64,000 nucleotides of DNA from Paroedura picta. Taxonomy: Eukaryota; Chordata; Lepidosauria; Squamata; Gekkonidae. The stretch lies in assembly GCF_049243985.1 (NCBI RefSeq), contig NC_135372.1, positions 93,363,318 through 93,427,317 on the forward strand, given 5' to 3'. Shown here piece by piece: positions 37,801 through 47,500 of this stretch; position 1 is the stretch's first letter; every line of letters begins with the position of its first letter. The notes under the pieces are model-generated. The model saw nothing but the letters and a program-made list of their open reading frames with translations. It had not been told where the DNA came from and made no database searches. The position numbers were made by a program, and so were the translations under genes.

Positions 37801-40800
37801 TCTGTACCACCTACAGCATTTGGATTTTAGCCTGTGATGCCAGATGCCACATATTCTTGTCCCCTTTGTCCTCCAGGAACAGAGTCTGAACTGAAGAAGC
37901 TATGGATGAACCAGTTGCTTTCCCTTGTCCAAAAGAAGAACAGCCTGATGTCTGAGGAGTCTGATCTCATGATTGCGTAAGTTGTTCTGAAAAAGCTCTA
38001 GATTACAATGGAAGAGGCCGTGCTGTGCCTTCTCCCAACATTAGCATCTCCCCTCATGAAAACCTGGCCTTTGCTATTGCTGCTAGAGGTTGTAGAATGG
38101 TCTGCTCTTATATTACCCTAATGGTGTTAGATGGAGTAAAAGTGCTACAGGGTTCTTTGGCACTATGTAGGTCATAGACTCAGGTTTCTTTCCAGTCTCC
38201 AATAGAGTGACCTGTCAGACACTGAGCATGAACAAAGACAGTCTATCAAACAATGGGGGGAAACACTCTGAGGATCACAATAGTTCACAGCAGTTGACTT
38301 TCTTAGCTCTTCAGCCATTTTAAAGGACATTTTCATCCCAATCTTGTTTGGCATGGTGTTCTTTTTTTTAAATTACTTTCTATTGGTCAAGGTCACTATC
38401 TTCTACTTACATGCCTTGGGATATAGGTACTAAACATAGGAACTCCAAAGCAACCAATGAATACAAACTTTACATGGGATAAGCTGTGCAGTCAAGATCT
38501 AAAACGTAACTAGAGATATTCCGCAGGTAACATTGTGAGAACCAGATAATAAAGCTGTAGTTAATTGTACAACTGACTGTATCACAGTATGCACAGGAAG
38601 TCTCTCTGAGCAGCCATGGAGGGACATGTCTAATTCATGACTACAGTCGCTCATCTCCGCTAGCCACCTCTCACGCAGCCCTAACCTATATGGGTCTGAG
38701 TGCAGATTAAGTACAGCAATGCAGCCAGAGCTACAGAGAGACTACATAACAAACAAATACAGAGATAATATCTCATCACTACCATGAGCTTTTCAGTTAT
38801 GGATGACAAACACTCTTCTTCTTTTAACTGACAGGGTACAAGAACTTAAGCTAGAGGAACAACAGAGTCAGCTGGATCAAGAACTTCGACAGTACTACAA
38901 CATGGAAGGTAGGAGGGAGCATAGTGCATCCCAAGACTCATGGTTGTATTGCTGCTGTATAAGAACTTGCACATGTCAAGATTATTGGGAGACATGAAGA
39001 TTATCCTGGGATTGGAGCCTACGCACTACCAGTGATAGGAATGCAGATCTTTGCAGTGTTTCCCTCAACCCTGTAGCTGCTTCTGACCAGTGTAGACTAA
39101 TAGTCACGCAGATCAGAGGGCTGCAGTGGGAAGGGGGCAAGATCATCCTTCTTGCCTCCTCCATGAGCACAGCACTGTTTGACAGAAGAGGGAGGCGAGA
39201 ACAATTCTTTAACCTCTGTTCCAACGGGAGGGAAACACAGCAAACAACTAAATTTCTACCGCTGGCAGTTGCTAGGATCCAACCTTTCCTATGTCTGCTT
39301 GTACATTTGAGGAAGGAAAACAGGAGTACATAAATTAAAAGTAGAGGTCAATGGTATTAGGAACATTTAAAGCACACCTGCTTACCTCATTGCCCACCAG
39401 TTGTGTCCAGCAGCCTGCTATGGGCTTCAGATACATTCCTAGCTAGACCTGCCAAAGTGGAGGATTGCACATCTATTAAATCGATCAGATATTTACACAA
39501 AGCCAGAGGCAACACTTTGGAAGAACAAAGTATACTTTTTTGTTTACGATTGTCCAATATTGGCATACTAACTTCAATATTGTCAACTTGGAAGAGAAGT
39601 GTAGATGCTCTAAATATCAGTCACCTGCATATAAAAATTAGAAAGCAGATGTGCAAATAGGCCTTATAGAAATAAGGTAATATTTTGCCTACCCAAGAAC
39701 TATTTTCATTTGTTTCCTCCCCTTGGCACTTCCATTCTTCTTTCAGTATATCAGGTTCTCCTCAGGTATGTGAGAGAATGGCTTATTAAAGACTGTCCAG
39801 TGAGTTCGTGCCTGAGATAAATCAGCTTCCAAAATCAGGGCTCATACTTGAAACCCCTGGGCTGCACCAGCTTCCAGAGTGGTTGTAGTAAATACAGCCT
39901 GGCTGCCAGCTGAAGTTCAGTGATGTTGACAAGAGTTGGGGGGGGGGTGGAGAAACAACTTGTTCATCTTCTGTGCAGTCTCACATGGAACTTGTTATCT
40001 GTTTAGTCCTGCACTTGATTAGTTTGGGTGTAGCCTTACATCGCGGTTTCTGATTAATTTTTATTATTGCTACAGTATTTATATTGTAAGCTGCCTGGCT
40101 CTCGGTGGGGTGGACAGAAAGCTCATAAACGCTTCAAATACTACTGTTTCCATTCTCCTTTAGCAATAATGAAGGGCCCAAACTATAAAAAACAAAGTAA
40201 CTTCCATATTCAAAGTATATACATAGAATAAAAACTAGAATTTACAAATCCTCTGCTAAGTTCAGTGGAGGCATATGGTTCCTGAATAGATGAACACCAA
40301 TCAGCTTCATTATTTTTAAAAAGTATATCCCTTCTTTCTGTCCAGCAGGGCCCCCAAGGGCTTGCACATACATACACATACTGACTTCAAATAGATAAGT
40401 GAAGTTCAATTGCAGGCAATTAGAGACGAAAGCAGTACTAGGGCGGGCTGACTTAGGGTGCTGGCCTATGCCTAGCTGGGAAGGGTGCCAGGCCAGCTCT
40501 CCTGTGGCATTGCAGGATCAACTTTGTCCTGTGACCACCCTGAGCACTGCTGCACCCACATGACAGGCATCTGGGTCCTTTCCCCATCACTCGGTCTGGG
40601 AGGAGTGGTGGCATGGGACATGGTAAGTGGCAGCCCAAGGTGCCATTTCATAGCACCCAGGTGAGTGGGCCATCCTTTCTTGAAGGCCCAGCAGCACCAT
40701 TTATTTATTTCCTTTTGTATTCCTATGCTACCCTTCCCTTAAGGCCCTATGCCAAGCCTAGGCAGCAGGTGGAGCTTTCCCATTGCTGAGCCCCCCACTG

Positions 40801-41440
40801 GAGGCACAGTAGGAAGGTGCAGCCCCCCTGCAGTGAGGGCAGCCTGATTGGCGACAGGTTTCCTGCAGTGCAGGGTTTCAAAGATCCTTGGGCAAAGATC
40901 CTCTGAGCAGTACATCCCCTGTCCTCCAAGATAATACAGATGAATTACCCTAGCCTTCCATTTTAATAATCAGTATCTTTGTCAGGTTAGATCTTCTAAT
41001 TCCCGCACATAGATTTGAAGCTGTGTGCCTAAATGCATGCTGATTAACATGCTTCTTTAGTTGAAACATTTACACGCTGCCCTGCTATGGCCAGCTTAGC
41101 CATGAAGAAGAATGCTTGCTGTGTTCAGTGGTTTTGATGAATTGTGTGGAGGCCTCCTCAGGAGACAGGCTGCCCAATCTTCCTTCACTCCCCCTCTCCC
41201 CCCGGCTGCAGAAGATACTCAAGCATTAACTTTAGACAGCCTTTCTTCCTGCATTTCGTCATGGCAATTCAACTCAGTTTTATTCCTAATTCAGACTCGT
41301 TGAAAACCCCAGAGGACCAGGTGGCAGAAAAAAGGATCCTGTCCCAACTATTGGAGGTTGTGAATCAGCGGAGTGCTCTGATCGAGATGCTGGAGAATAA
41401 ACGCCTCAGCGAACTCAGTGAGGAAGTTCCCAAGATGTAG
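13835..41440 (+). CDS. MICAL1: MICAL1: F-actin methionine monooxygenase / Rab effector (23 coding exons)
   Basis: Coding exons: 13835-14098, 15187-15394, 17266-17382, 18387-18488, 20035-20190, 20491-20591, 21441-21698, 23263-23378, 24584-24710, 25048-25132, 27228-27375, 28827-29014, 31031-31140, 31343-31393, 33485-33659, 33922-34007, 34201-34816, 36546-36628, 37330-37431, 37656-37746, 37877-37976, 38835-38908, 41295-41440. They sum to 3,504 nt (1,167 residues plus stop); every phase closes and every intron ends in AG. The ATG at 13835 begins [13 protein letters not shown] and follows an acceptor at 13802-13803, so a non-coding first exon lies upstream. Domain order is flavin monooxygenase, CH, LIM, acidic linker, bMERB, the MICAL plan. 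MICAL1 rather than MICAL2/3 is inferred from resemblance to the human protein as I recall it (1,067 residues) and from the SMPD2 neighbour. Known family role: NADPH-dependent oxidation of actin methionines, causing filament disassembly, with Rab binding at the C-terminus. Oddities: a GC donor after 25132, a weak GTGGTT donor after 34816, and a long linker. Confidence 0.97.
14185..14275 (+). repeat. SINE family B fragment
   Basis: Head portion only (TGGCATAATGGTTTAAAG ... CTCTGCCATGGAAGCTTGC), in the first coding intron of MICAL1. Confidence 0.5.
14665..14905 (+). repeat. SINE family B (Sauria-type tRNA SINE)
   Basis: It contains CTCTGCCATGGAAGCTTCC, CAGGGTTGTTGTGAGGATAA and GTAAGCCCCCTTGGATCC, ending in TAAATAAAT. 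This pattern is typical of lizard SINEs. Confidence 0.7.
16540..17065 (+). repeat. L2-like LINE 3' fragment
   Basis: Remnants include [13 protein letters not shown], a decayed [18 protein letters not shown], and [12 protein letters not shown], the RT C-terminal order of L2-type LINEs. The tail reads TGCTGTAAGTCACATTGAG. It lies 200 bp before a MICAL1 exon. Confidence 0.65.
17421..17551. mobile_element. palindromic hAT-type MITE, 131 bp
   Basis: It begins CAGGGGTGGCCAAACTGTGG and ends in the matching inverse (CAGTTTGGCCACCCCTG). It is flanked by a perfect 8-bp duplication ATATATTG (17413-17420 and 17552-17559). Nearly the whole element folds on itself. It starts 38 bp after the donor of the exon 17266-17382. 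Confidence 0.92.
19770..19875. repeat. foldback-type repeat, small copy
   Basis: GATTCAGGTGGGTAGCTGTG leads into GTTTGAGTCCACTGGC. About 50 bp later comes the inverse GCCACTGGACTCAAAC. It is the same family as 33232-33407. Confidence 0.6.
22120..22544. mobile_element. GC-rich hAT-type MITE, 425 bp
   Basis: It begins CAGTGGTCCCCAACCC and ends GGTTGCGGACCACTG. The 8-bp duplication TTGTAGAT is perfect at 22112-22119 and 22545-22552. The interior is extremely CpG-rich and has an inverted segment (AGCTTGCGGCCCGGCAAGC against GCTTGCCGGGCCGCAAGCT). It is non-coding and lies in the MICAL1 intron 21699-23262. Confidence 0.93.
24116..24310 (+). repeat. 5S rRNA-derived SINE (5S-Sauria type)
   Basis: The head is recognisable 5S rRNA: AGAAGCTAAGCACAGTCAGC then TACTTGGATGGGAGACC, the internal pol III promoter region. 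The body (GGCAGGGAATGGCAAATCAC, CCATAAGGTGGCTGTGACTT) is the known lizard 5S-SINE body. It is in the MICAL1 intron 23379-24583 and is not a 5S gene. Confidence 0.88.
25290..25545 (-). repeat. CR1 LINE 3' end
   Basis: It starts with the inverse of the CR1 terminal ATTCTATGATTCTAT repeat, then GAGTTGGAAGGGACCTCCTG and TGGTCCAACCCCCTGCATTA. It is in the intron 25133-27227. Confidence 0.85.
25665..25822. repeat. long inverted repeat (hairpin), ~62-nt arms
   Basis: The left arm, about 25665-25730, runs from TTTTTATGAATTCTCAG to ACAAACAAAGTTAA. The right arm, 25758-25822, is its near-perfect inverse with a few indels. The loop is about 27 nt. It has no recognised TIR or duplication. It is in the MICAL1 intron 25133-27227. 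Confidence 0.85.
27228..29014 (+). other. MICAL1: MICAL1 calponin-homology (CH) domain (coding exons 11-12)
   Basis: Two exons encode about residues 512-622: a single CH domain with [10 protein letters not shown] at the start, the core [18 protein letters not shown], and [13 protein letters not shown] at the end. The exon junction falls just after RPDL. The intron between the exons (27376-28826) is mostly filled by a 0.9-kb DNA transposon. Single type-2-like CH domains in MICALs assist the monooxygenase on actin; that role is family knowledge. Confidence 0.93.
27624..28521 (-). mobile_element. 0.9-kb non-autonomous DNA transposon, copy 2
   Basis: Inverted relative to the copy at 1218-2116 and virtually the same length (898 against 899 bp). 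The ends are GGGTCATTCCGCACC and the inverse of GGGCCGTTCCGCATCC. The flanks read TGA on both sides (or CTGAG if the ends are trimmed by one base). It has a (CA)n near 27898-27912. It fills about 60% of the MICAL1 intron 27376-28826. Confidence 0.8.
29690..30490 (+). repeat. L2 LINE, RT C-terminus and tail
   Basis: It encodes [37 protein letters not shown] and [20 protein letters not shown], then a gap with a poly-C run at 30120-30133, then [16 protein letters not shown]. It ends in the L2 tail (CTCACCGCAAGCCAGCTTGG). It is in the MICAL1 intron 29015-31030. Confidence 0.88.
31720..32017. mobile_element. hAT-type MITE, 298 bp
   Basis: It begins CAGGCTTTCTC and ends GAGAAAGGCTG. The flanking 8-mers GGTTAGAC (31712-31719) and GATTAGAC (32018-32025) match at 7 of 8. 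It is non-coding and lies in the MICAL1 intron 31394-33484. Confidence 0.85.
32876..33122 (+). repeat. SINE family B with a nested LINE-tail insert
   Basis: SINE blocks: CATGCCATGGAAGCTCACTG, CAGGGTTGTTGTGGGGATAA and GTAAGCAGCTTTGGGTTTCC. Between the last two, 33011-33062 is an L2 tail in minus orientation (ATTTATTTATTATATT then CACCCTCCCCGGAGGCTC). Confidence 0.75.
33232..33407. repeat. long hairpin: 65-nt arms, 46-nt loop
   Basis: 33232-33296 and 33343-33407 are inverse copies with essentially one difference. The arms carry GAGTCCAGTGGCAGCTTTAA and ACCAACAAAGTTTAATT. The loop can pair further (33302-33312 with 33327-33337). It ends about 78 bp before the acceptor of the LIM exon at 33485. 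Related arms occur at 2522, 18130, 19770, 54325 and 56215. Confidence 0.93.
33485..34007 (+). other. MICAL1: MICAL1 LIM zinc-binding domain (coding exons 15-16)
   Basis: All eight zinc ligands are visible. First site: C690, C693, H711, C714; second site: C717, C720, C740, H743. The domain is split between two exons at E-D-G/N-F-Y-C. After the LIM the exon runs into a basic stretch (ITKKAASK). The intron before this domain holds a long perfect-arm hairpin about 80 bp upstream of the acceptor. The LIM takes part in the autoinhibitory contacts described for MICAL1. Confidence 0.93.
34201..34816 (+). other. MICAL1: MICAL1 inter-domain linker exon (long, poorly conserved)
   Basis: This 616-nt exon encodes about 205 residues rich in E, D, S, Q and P, with no domain I recognise. 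It ends in a segment ([18 protein letters not shown]) that resembles RRQIRLSSPERQRLSSL of human MICAL1, which anchors the exon. The LIM-to-bMERB linker is about 250 residues here, against about 175 in my recollection of the human protein. The donor after 34816 is the weak GTGGTT; its phase fits the exon at 36546, which supports it. Confidence 0.85.
36546..41440 (+). other. MICAL1: MICAL1 acidic segment and bMERB coiled-coil domain (coding exons 18-23)
   Basis: The first exon codes an acidic run ([15 protein letters not shown]). The next five give the bMERB/DUF3585 helical domain of about 150 residues, including [36 protein letters not shown] and [20 protein letters not shown]. The stop is TAG at 41438-41440. 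In the family this domain binds GTP-loaded Rab8/10/13/35-type Rabs and folds back on the monooxygenase; I infer the same here. The last coding intron (38909-41294) is the longest in the 3' half and carries L2-like scraps. Confidence 0.92.
40040..40145 (+). repeat. LINE (L2-like) tail
   Basis: TTATTATTGCTACAG then TTGTAAGCTGCCTGGCTCTC resembles an L2 3' end. Two further minus-strand scraps of the same kind lie near 40315-40365 and 40698-40750. All are in the last MICAL1 coding intron. Confidence 0.45.
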
Positions 41441-44382
41441 CCCACGGGGAAGGTTTGAGGCCTACTGGGACTGAAGCCTGCCAGCCCTGCAGCCGCATTA
41501 GGACAGGGAAGTCAACGCCGCTTGAGCATGAGCTCCTGAAGACCGTCCAGCGACATCTTCCGTAGGGGTATGCGCCTTAAAGCGGAGGGGACAACCGTGG
41601 GCCATTCGTGGAAGAGCAGCACTTTCTAACAGTGCAGCCCTACATTCCATAACCACAGCCTGGATCACCTCAGGGGGGTCTTGCCTGGAGAAGAGAGGTT
41701 TTGCACACTGCCTTTTACTACACAAAGGAGTCTCAAAGCGGCTTACAATCACCTTCCCTTCCTCTCCCCACAACAGACATCCTGTGAGGCAGGTGGGGCT
41801 GAGAGAGCTCTGAGAACTGTGACTGGCCTGCGGTCCCCCATATTTGGCTGTACGTGGAAGAGGAATGGGGAATCAAATTCGGTTCTCCAGATTGGAGGCC
41901 GCTGCTCTTAACCACGACACCACACTGGCTCTGAAGGACCTGAGAACCACAGTTGAGACTTTAGCAGGTAATCTCCCCCCCCCCCACTGCTACTACAAGG
42001 CAGTGCTTGGTAAACTTCTCCCAAACTGGAACAAGCAGACCATGACCTTCCTCCAGCTGCCCATGATGGTTACTGCTGTAATACAGTTCAGGTATTTTTT
42101 TTTCCAACAAGGAGTATTGAATAGTTTTATTTTTAAGGCTGTGCAAGGAAGCATTTGGAGGATACAACATACCCAGTAATGATATATGCCCTTGGCAGAG
42201 GTAGCAAGGACCTTTTGGTGCAAGAGCTCTGTACATCTCCCAACTGTGCCATCTTGTCTTTTGTTCAAGCCTCTGCCTAATGAGACAAGAGGGATCCTCC
42301 TTCTGCCCCTCATGGGAAAGGGGAAATCTCGCCTCCCGCAAGGGCTGCTGCTTGCTCCTCTGTATTCCAGCAGAGTGGGAGAGGGGAAGGTTATCATATA
42401 TAGCTGCAGCTTTAAAGAAAACATAACAGCAAGCACTATTAGCTAGGCAGCATTAGGTCATGTGATCAAGACAGGCCCCTGCCCCCAGGGCTATTAATCC
42501 ACTCGGTGAGTCAACTTTCCAGGGGTCAAGAGGAGACAGTGGAAATGATCCATGAACACATTCCTCCCTCCAAAAGTAAAAGCAAAACCCACACATACAG
42601 GAGAAGTCGTGGGATTTAGACTCATAGAATCATAGAATAACACTGGATCCAGTGGTCCATCAGTGCACTGACCATCGTGCACTGTTCCCCTCTTGCCCCT
42701 GGCAAATTGATCCTCAGATTTACGGGACCTACTAGTATCAAAGTCGGTTATTAAATTGGGCTATGAAAGGGGCCGCAGGCAGGAGGGCTGCCACAGAGCA
42801 TTGCGGCCCAGCTACTGGGGACTAGGCCACCAGGACCGCTGCTGTGCCCATGGTGCTCAGCTGGCCGGCCTCCCCTGCTCCCTGACAAGCAAGAGGCCTG
42901 GGAGTGTGGTAGTCTAACCACATGGGCTGGGCTGCCAGCATTGGCACAGTACCCTTCCCTCCCCATCAAGGCTTACCTTGGATGTCTTGCTCAGAGGGCG
43001 GCCATCTCTTCTCCCACCCAGTTCACTGCCTGGAAGTGGCAGTAAGGAGTGGGAGGGCAAGGAAACCTCTTGATTGGCCTTCCATGGGGAAGTGCCTTCT
43101 CCCTATTGGGGGGCCTATTCTCCACCGAGGGCCAATCCGGTAGGGTGTGCATCATCTGCGCACAACCCCAGCATTCTCTTGGCTAAAGATGTGGGTCAGA
43201 GAACTGCACTGATGAGGGGGGAAACCAACATCCTGCCTCTTACATTAGTATAGTTGATATTTGAGGGAGGAGTGGGTAATTCCCTCTTTTCCCTCTCTTC
43301 AATGCAATCTGGATCTGATAATACCAGAATCAGCTGCAGAGATGAACACCAGAGAGATCTCTGATCCTAGCACCCATAGATTGCAAGAATGAACCAAATG
43401 CCTGGTCTGAGCCTCTGACTTAGTCCAAAGTATAATTTCAATGGATGCTTTAATTCTGTCAGACAGCATGGAACAGTGTAAGTGTTCAAAATTATTCCTG
43501 CAAAAGAAGTGCAGCCTCAAGATGATTTGTGAACTGTGTACAACAAATGTGCATTGGCTACCCACTGACAAATCCTGCAAGGCCTTAAGATAATTATTGT
43601 GACTGCTACATAATGCAAATTAAGACTTGTTTATGGTTTAAAAATGTCATGTCATTATAATCAGAGACCTGCAGTGCCTAGCTTTCTTTTACAGGCTGTC
43701 CCTCAGGTTCAATAAAAATGCATGGAGTGAACAGTAAGGTAGAGTCTCTCTTTTCTTACCAAAGTTCACTTAGTAGTAAAGGAAAAATCATTTCTCCCCT
43801 TAAATGAGAATGGCCTGAAGGCAGTTCTTCTGCAAAGGATGTTCTGGGAACCACCAGAAAGGGGCTATGAGTTCTTCTGACCAAGTGCAGGACATAAGGA
43901 TAGAAATTAAATACAGGACTACATGCATCAAAAGTGTTAAAAAGACATCTCACAGGAATCCCTGTAGCTATATCAACAACCACATGACTACTGCTGGAGG
44001 GCATTCAGAACTGGGTAAAAGATCGGATTCACAACAAAAAATGCAAATGAGAGGCTGGCATTGAAACTTTGCTGGTGATTCAAGCCCTTTCAGGATTGGC
44101 ACCAACTCAGCATGCAACTGCTAAACTCAGAAAAGGGTGGGGGACGAATCACTACGAACACTGTCTGGGCTGGCAGATCTGCTTGGTGCCAACTTCTGCA
44201 CTGCTAATGCCGTTGCATGAATGAGTCTTACATTTCACAGCCAGATTACGATAAAACACTGGTTTCTTGAACCGCTACAATCCCTTACATTTAAAATTTT
44301 CCTTCTGGAGAGTGTAACAGGCAAGAGCATGACAGTTCCCATCACATAATTTCTTTTCCAGCAGAAAACCATTCATACAAAG
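41441..44382. other. convergent 3' regions of MICAL1 and SMPD2
   Basis: MICAL1 3'UTR and intergenic DNA, with no coding content. No AATAAA is seen soon after the MICAL1 stop; one occurs at 43711-43716, which would give a 2.3-kb 3'UTR. A family A SINE lies at 41690-41934. Confidence 0.5.
41690..41934 (-). repeat. tRNA-derived SINE family A, copy 3
   Basis: Minus-strand copy (AGTCTCAAAGCGGCTTACAA, TCTTAACCACGACACCACAC) starting 250 bp after the MICAL1 stop, probably inside its 3'UTR. Confidence 0.75.
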
Positions 44383-44388
44383 TTTATT
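44383..44388 (-). terminator. SMPD2: SMPD2 polyadenylation signal (AATAAA)
   Basis: A canonical AATAAA on the minus strand lies about 160 bp after the SMPD2 stop codon, a normal distance for a short 3'UTR. No closer signal is visible. Cleavage would fall about 15-25 bp further on. Confidence 0.7.
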
Positions 44389-44548
44389 TAACTAAACTGC
44401 AGCTATAAAACATGTACAACATCAAATGCTAATTTATTGCCACACACACCCCCTAGGCACTAGAACCTGGGCAGCAGAGAGGGGCTTGCTGGCTTTCCCC
44501 TTCAGTAAGGGTCTCTTGGTCCCTATGGAGGCTCCAGCACAAAGAGTA

Positions 44549-47500
44549 TCAGGCAGAGCTTAGCTTATCCTGGAGAGACTGCAGCCCCACCCGCATTTGC
44601 TCCTCTGTCCCCTGTAGGATCTTCACCTCAATGGTGTGGAAGAGGTAAAGTACGCCTGAGATGACCAACACCACCACTGCCAGCAGGCTGAGCATAGAGA
44701 AGGAGAACTTGGGGAAGGGCTGGAGGCTTCTGCCCAACACGGAGCTCAGGCCCATAGCCCCTTGCATAAGTAGCAGAAGTAGGGCCAGGACAGCCATGCG
44801 TCCACAGGAGTACCGCTGGCGCTCTGCTGAAAGCAGTCCCACCCTCACCTCCATCCGGGCTTCATTCAAGATGTCCACTAGCAGAGGCTCTAGAAAAAGA
44901 AGACAGAACTCAGTCACTATGGGTGCTCATGTTAGTCAAACAACATTGATAACACACCTCCAACCCACATTCTCAGGAGCTGGGGAGGCAGCCCATAGTT
45001 TCTGTCGGACCCTGGGGAATCTAGCCTTCCTTAGAATCTAAAGGGAAAGGCCAAGTACTCTCTGAGGAGGCTAGCAGAGTGAAGAATAAGCCTTGAAGGA
45101 GGAGATACTTGGTCATATACACAAGCAAGAAACAGCTTCCCAAAGGCATGCAAGAAAGCACTGAGTCAAGGAAGCTAGGGCACTTACCAACAGTGGGATG
45201 ATTTAGGGCTTTGTCTAATCCTGTTTTTTGCACAGACAATGTGGCAAGGACAGCTTCATGGTCCGAGTAAGGGATGCTCTTGCCTGGAACTGTTCCAGTG
45301 GTAGTCACGTGACTGTTGCATTTTACTTCATACTGAGATGAGCCCTACAGGAAGAGAAATCCAGCAGATTGAAGATGTGCACATTATCTCTTCATGTCTG
45401 TAAAATTCTGTATCTAGATTGTGATCTACAGGTCAAAAGGAAGGGAGAAGCTGGGCTGCCTTCAACAAAAGCACCCTCTGAAGAATGGAAGCGATCAGAA
45501 GCATCTCCAAGGATTACCTATTCTTCACTAGGGATCACTTCATTATATGTTTCCTTATCTGGCCACCTGTTTTCCAACTGCCTCCTTTAATAGACATTTC
45601 CTCCAATATTATTTCTTGTAACAAGACTAGATAGTCCCATGCTTCTAATAATTCAGTGAAACAGGACCACTGCCAGCCAAGTTAGGACTTCCCTTTATGG
45701 CCTATTATGCATGGCTGTTTTCCCTCGCTTTCACCATGCATGTCCATCAAGTTTTCTCTGCACTAATTTTCTTCCCTTCAGGGCTGAGTTTGCTTTCTGG
45801 TTAATGTTTCCCTGCAGTTTCTGACAGTACTTTTGTATTAATTTTCAATTTTGCTTCCAGGCCAGGTAACTCAAAGGCATATTGATCCCTTTGGATTTCC
45901 CACACACACCCTTTTGCGGCCCCACCAACATCAGGGTTGTTCTGCCTTCCTCACCTTTTCATTGGTGTACAAGATCCAATTCTCCCTCATTTTTAGATTT
46001 AAATTTTTTTCACAAGCAACATGAGTCCAGAGATATGAGACTCATTTAGTCTTAGATGGTTGAATTAAAAAAATAAAGTTTGTGTGTGTGTGTTGAAAAG
46101 GTGCTGTGTGAGGTTTAGTTCCCTCATGGTATTGACCTGAAAGGGTTATTGGAGAGGAGATGAGAGACTGGAATTTAATTCCCAAAGCAGCATCACAGTC
46201 CTGGTGTGCAAAACAAACTCTTCCGCTATTAGAACAGCCAAAGCCACAAGCAGCCACATTCAAAGTAAAGAACTTGCACCTTCTGCGGGGAGGGCTGAAT
46301 TAGTCAGGCAGCTGCCCCCATTTTCAAGCCATTTAGTCTGACTTCAGTTCTTGTGAAAGAACTGTCCATGTTCTCAGAAATTACAAACACAAGAAACGTC
46401 TCAGTGCTTAGAGCTGCTCTGACTCAAAATGCAATGCAGCAAGTTCTTGTACAGCGATGCTTGCCGCTTTGTATGTTCCAGCTCTAAAGCCATACGTGTG
46501 ATTCGGCTTGAAAAGCGGTCCTTCTGAGAGCAGCTGTCAGAGAGAACCCATCCAAATCGAGGGAGGGAGTTCCATCTATTGCCAAGGGATGGGTTGCTTG
46601 CTTGTGCTCAGCCAGACAAGACATTATTTTGGACACCCACCTATGAAACAGCAGCCAAAAGCAATAGAAGCTGTTCTGGCTCAGTATCCTAGTGGAGAGA
46701 CGCAAACTTAGATAGCCAAGTGCCACTTCTTGAGCTCTGTGTCCTACCTTGGGCCATTCTCCATTGTCTATGCCTCCAAAGCTTGCATATATACCTTATA
46801 AAGAACGTAGTCAATACGAATCCCTTGAGGATAAAACAGCATTTCCTTCTGGTTTGTGAAACAGTTGGCTGGCACCAGAGTAGAGCCATCTTCACAGCCC
46901 TGTGAATGAGATCAGAGCCTGAATTCAATTCTGTTTTAACTGGAGGACCTGCAGCAGTCTGACTTTCAGCAGAAGTCAGCAAGTGGGATTCTGCGCAGCT
47001 TGGAAGTATGAGGAAGGACAAGGGATTCCACTGTGTGGATGAAGCAGGCCATGCTAACCAATTCAAGAGTCTAATTTGATTTCTTAACAAAACAGAGCGC
47101 TGTGCTGTTGTTCCTAAGTCCCAAGCACCACCTTCTCTACCAAGAGGAAGGTGTCAGATTTCTTATGTTAAGAAGACCCCAAACCACCCATTCCTTCCTG
47201 AACATTTAATGGTCTTGTATGCACTCACCTCAACCTTCTCTGCAGCAGTGAAGGAGTCCTGCAGGCCTACCCAGCTTCGCAACAGCCGAACACCAACATC
47301 CTCGGGATGCATATTCAGGTCCCCACCAAGCAGCACAATGTCAGCCCCTTTGGAAGTATGCCTGGGAAGATAGAGCAGTCTGAGGTTGGGAGGAAACAAA
47401 ACCTCTCCGCCACAAAAAAAACCCTCTCTGAGGAAGCCTTTCAACAGGCAGGATGTAGGCTGCATCAGACTCAAATGCTTCCACCCATCCATGATCATAA

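Noticed and set aside
42621-42665. CR1-like CATAGAATCATAGAATAA start
   Set aside because: Only about 20 bp match the CR1 end; too short to annotate.
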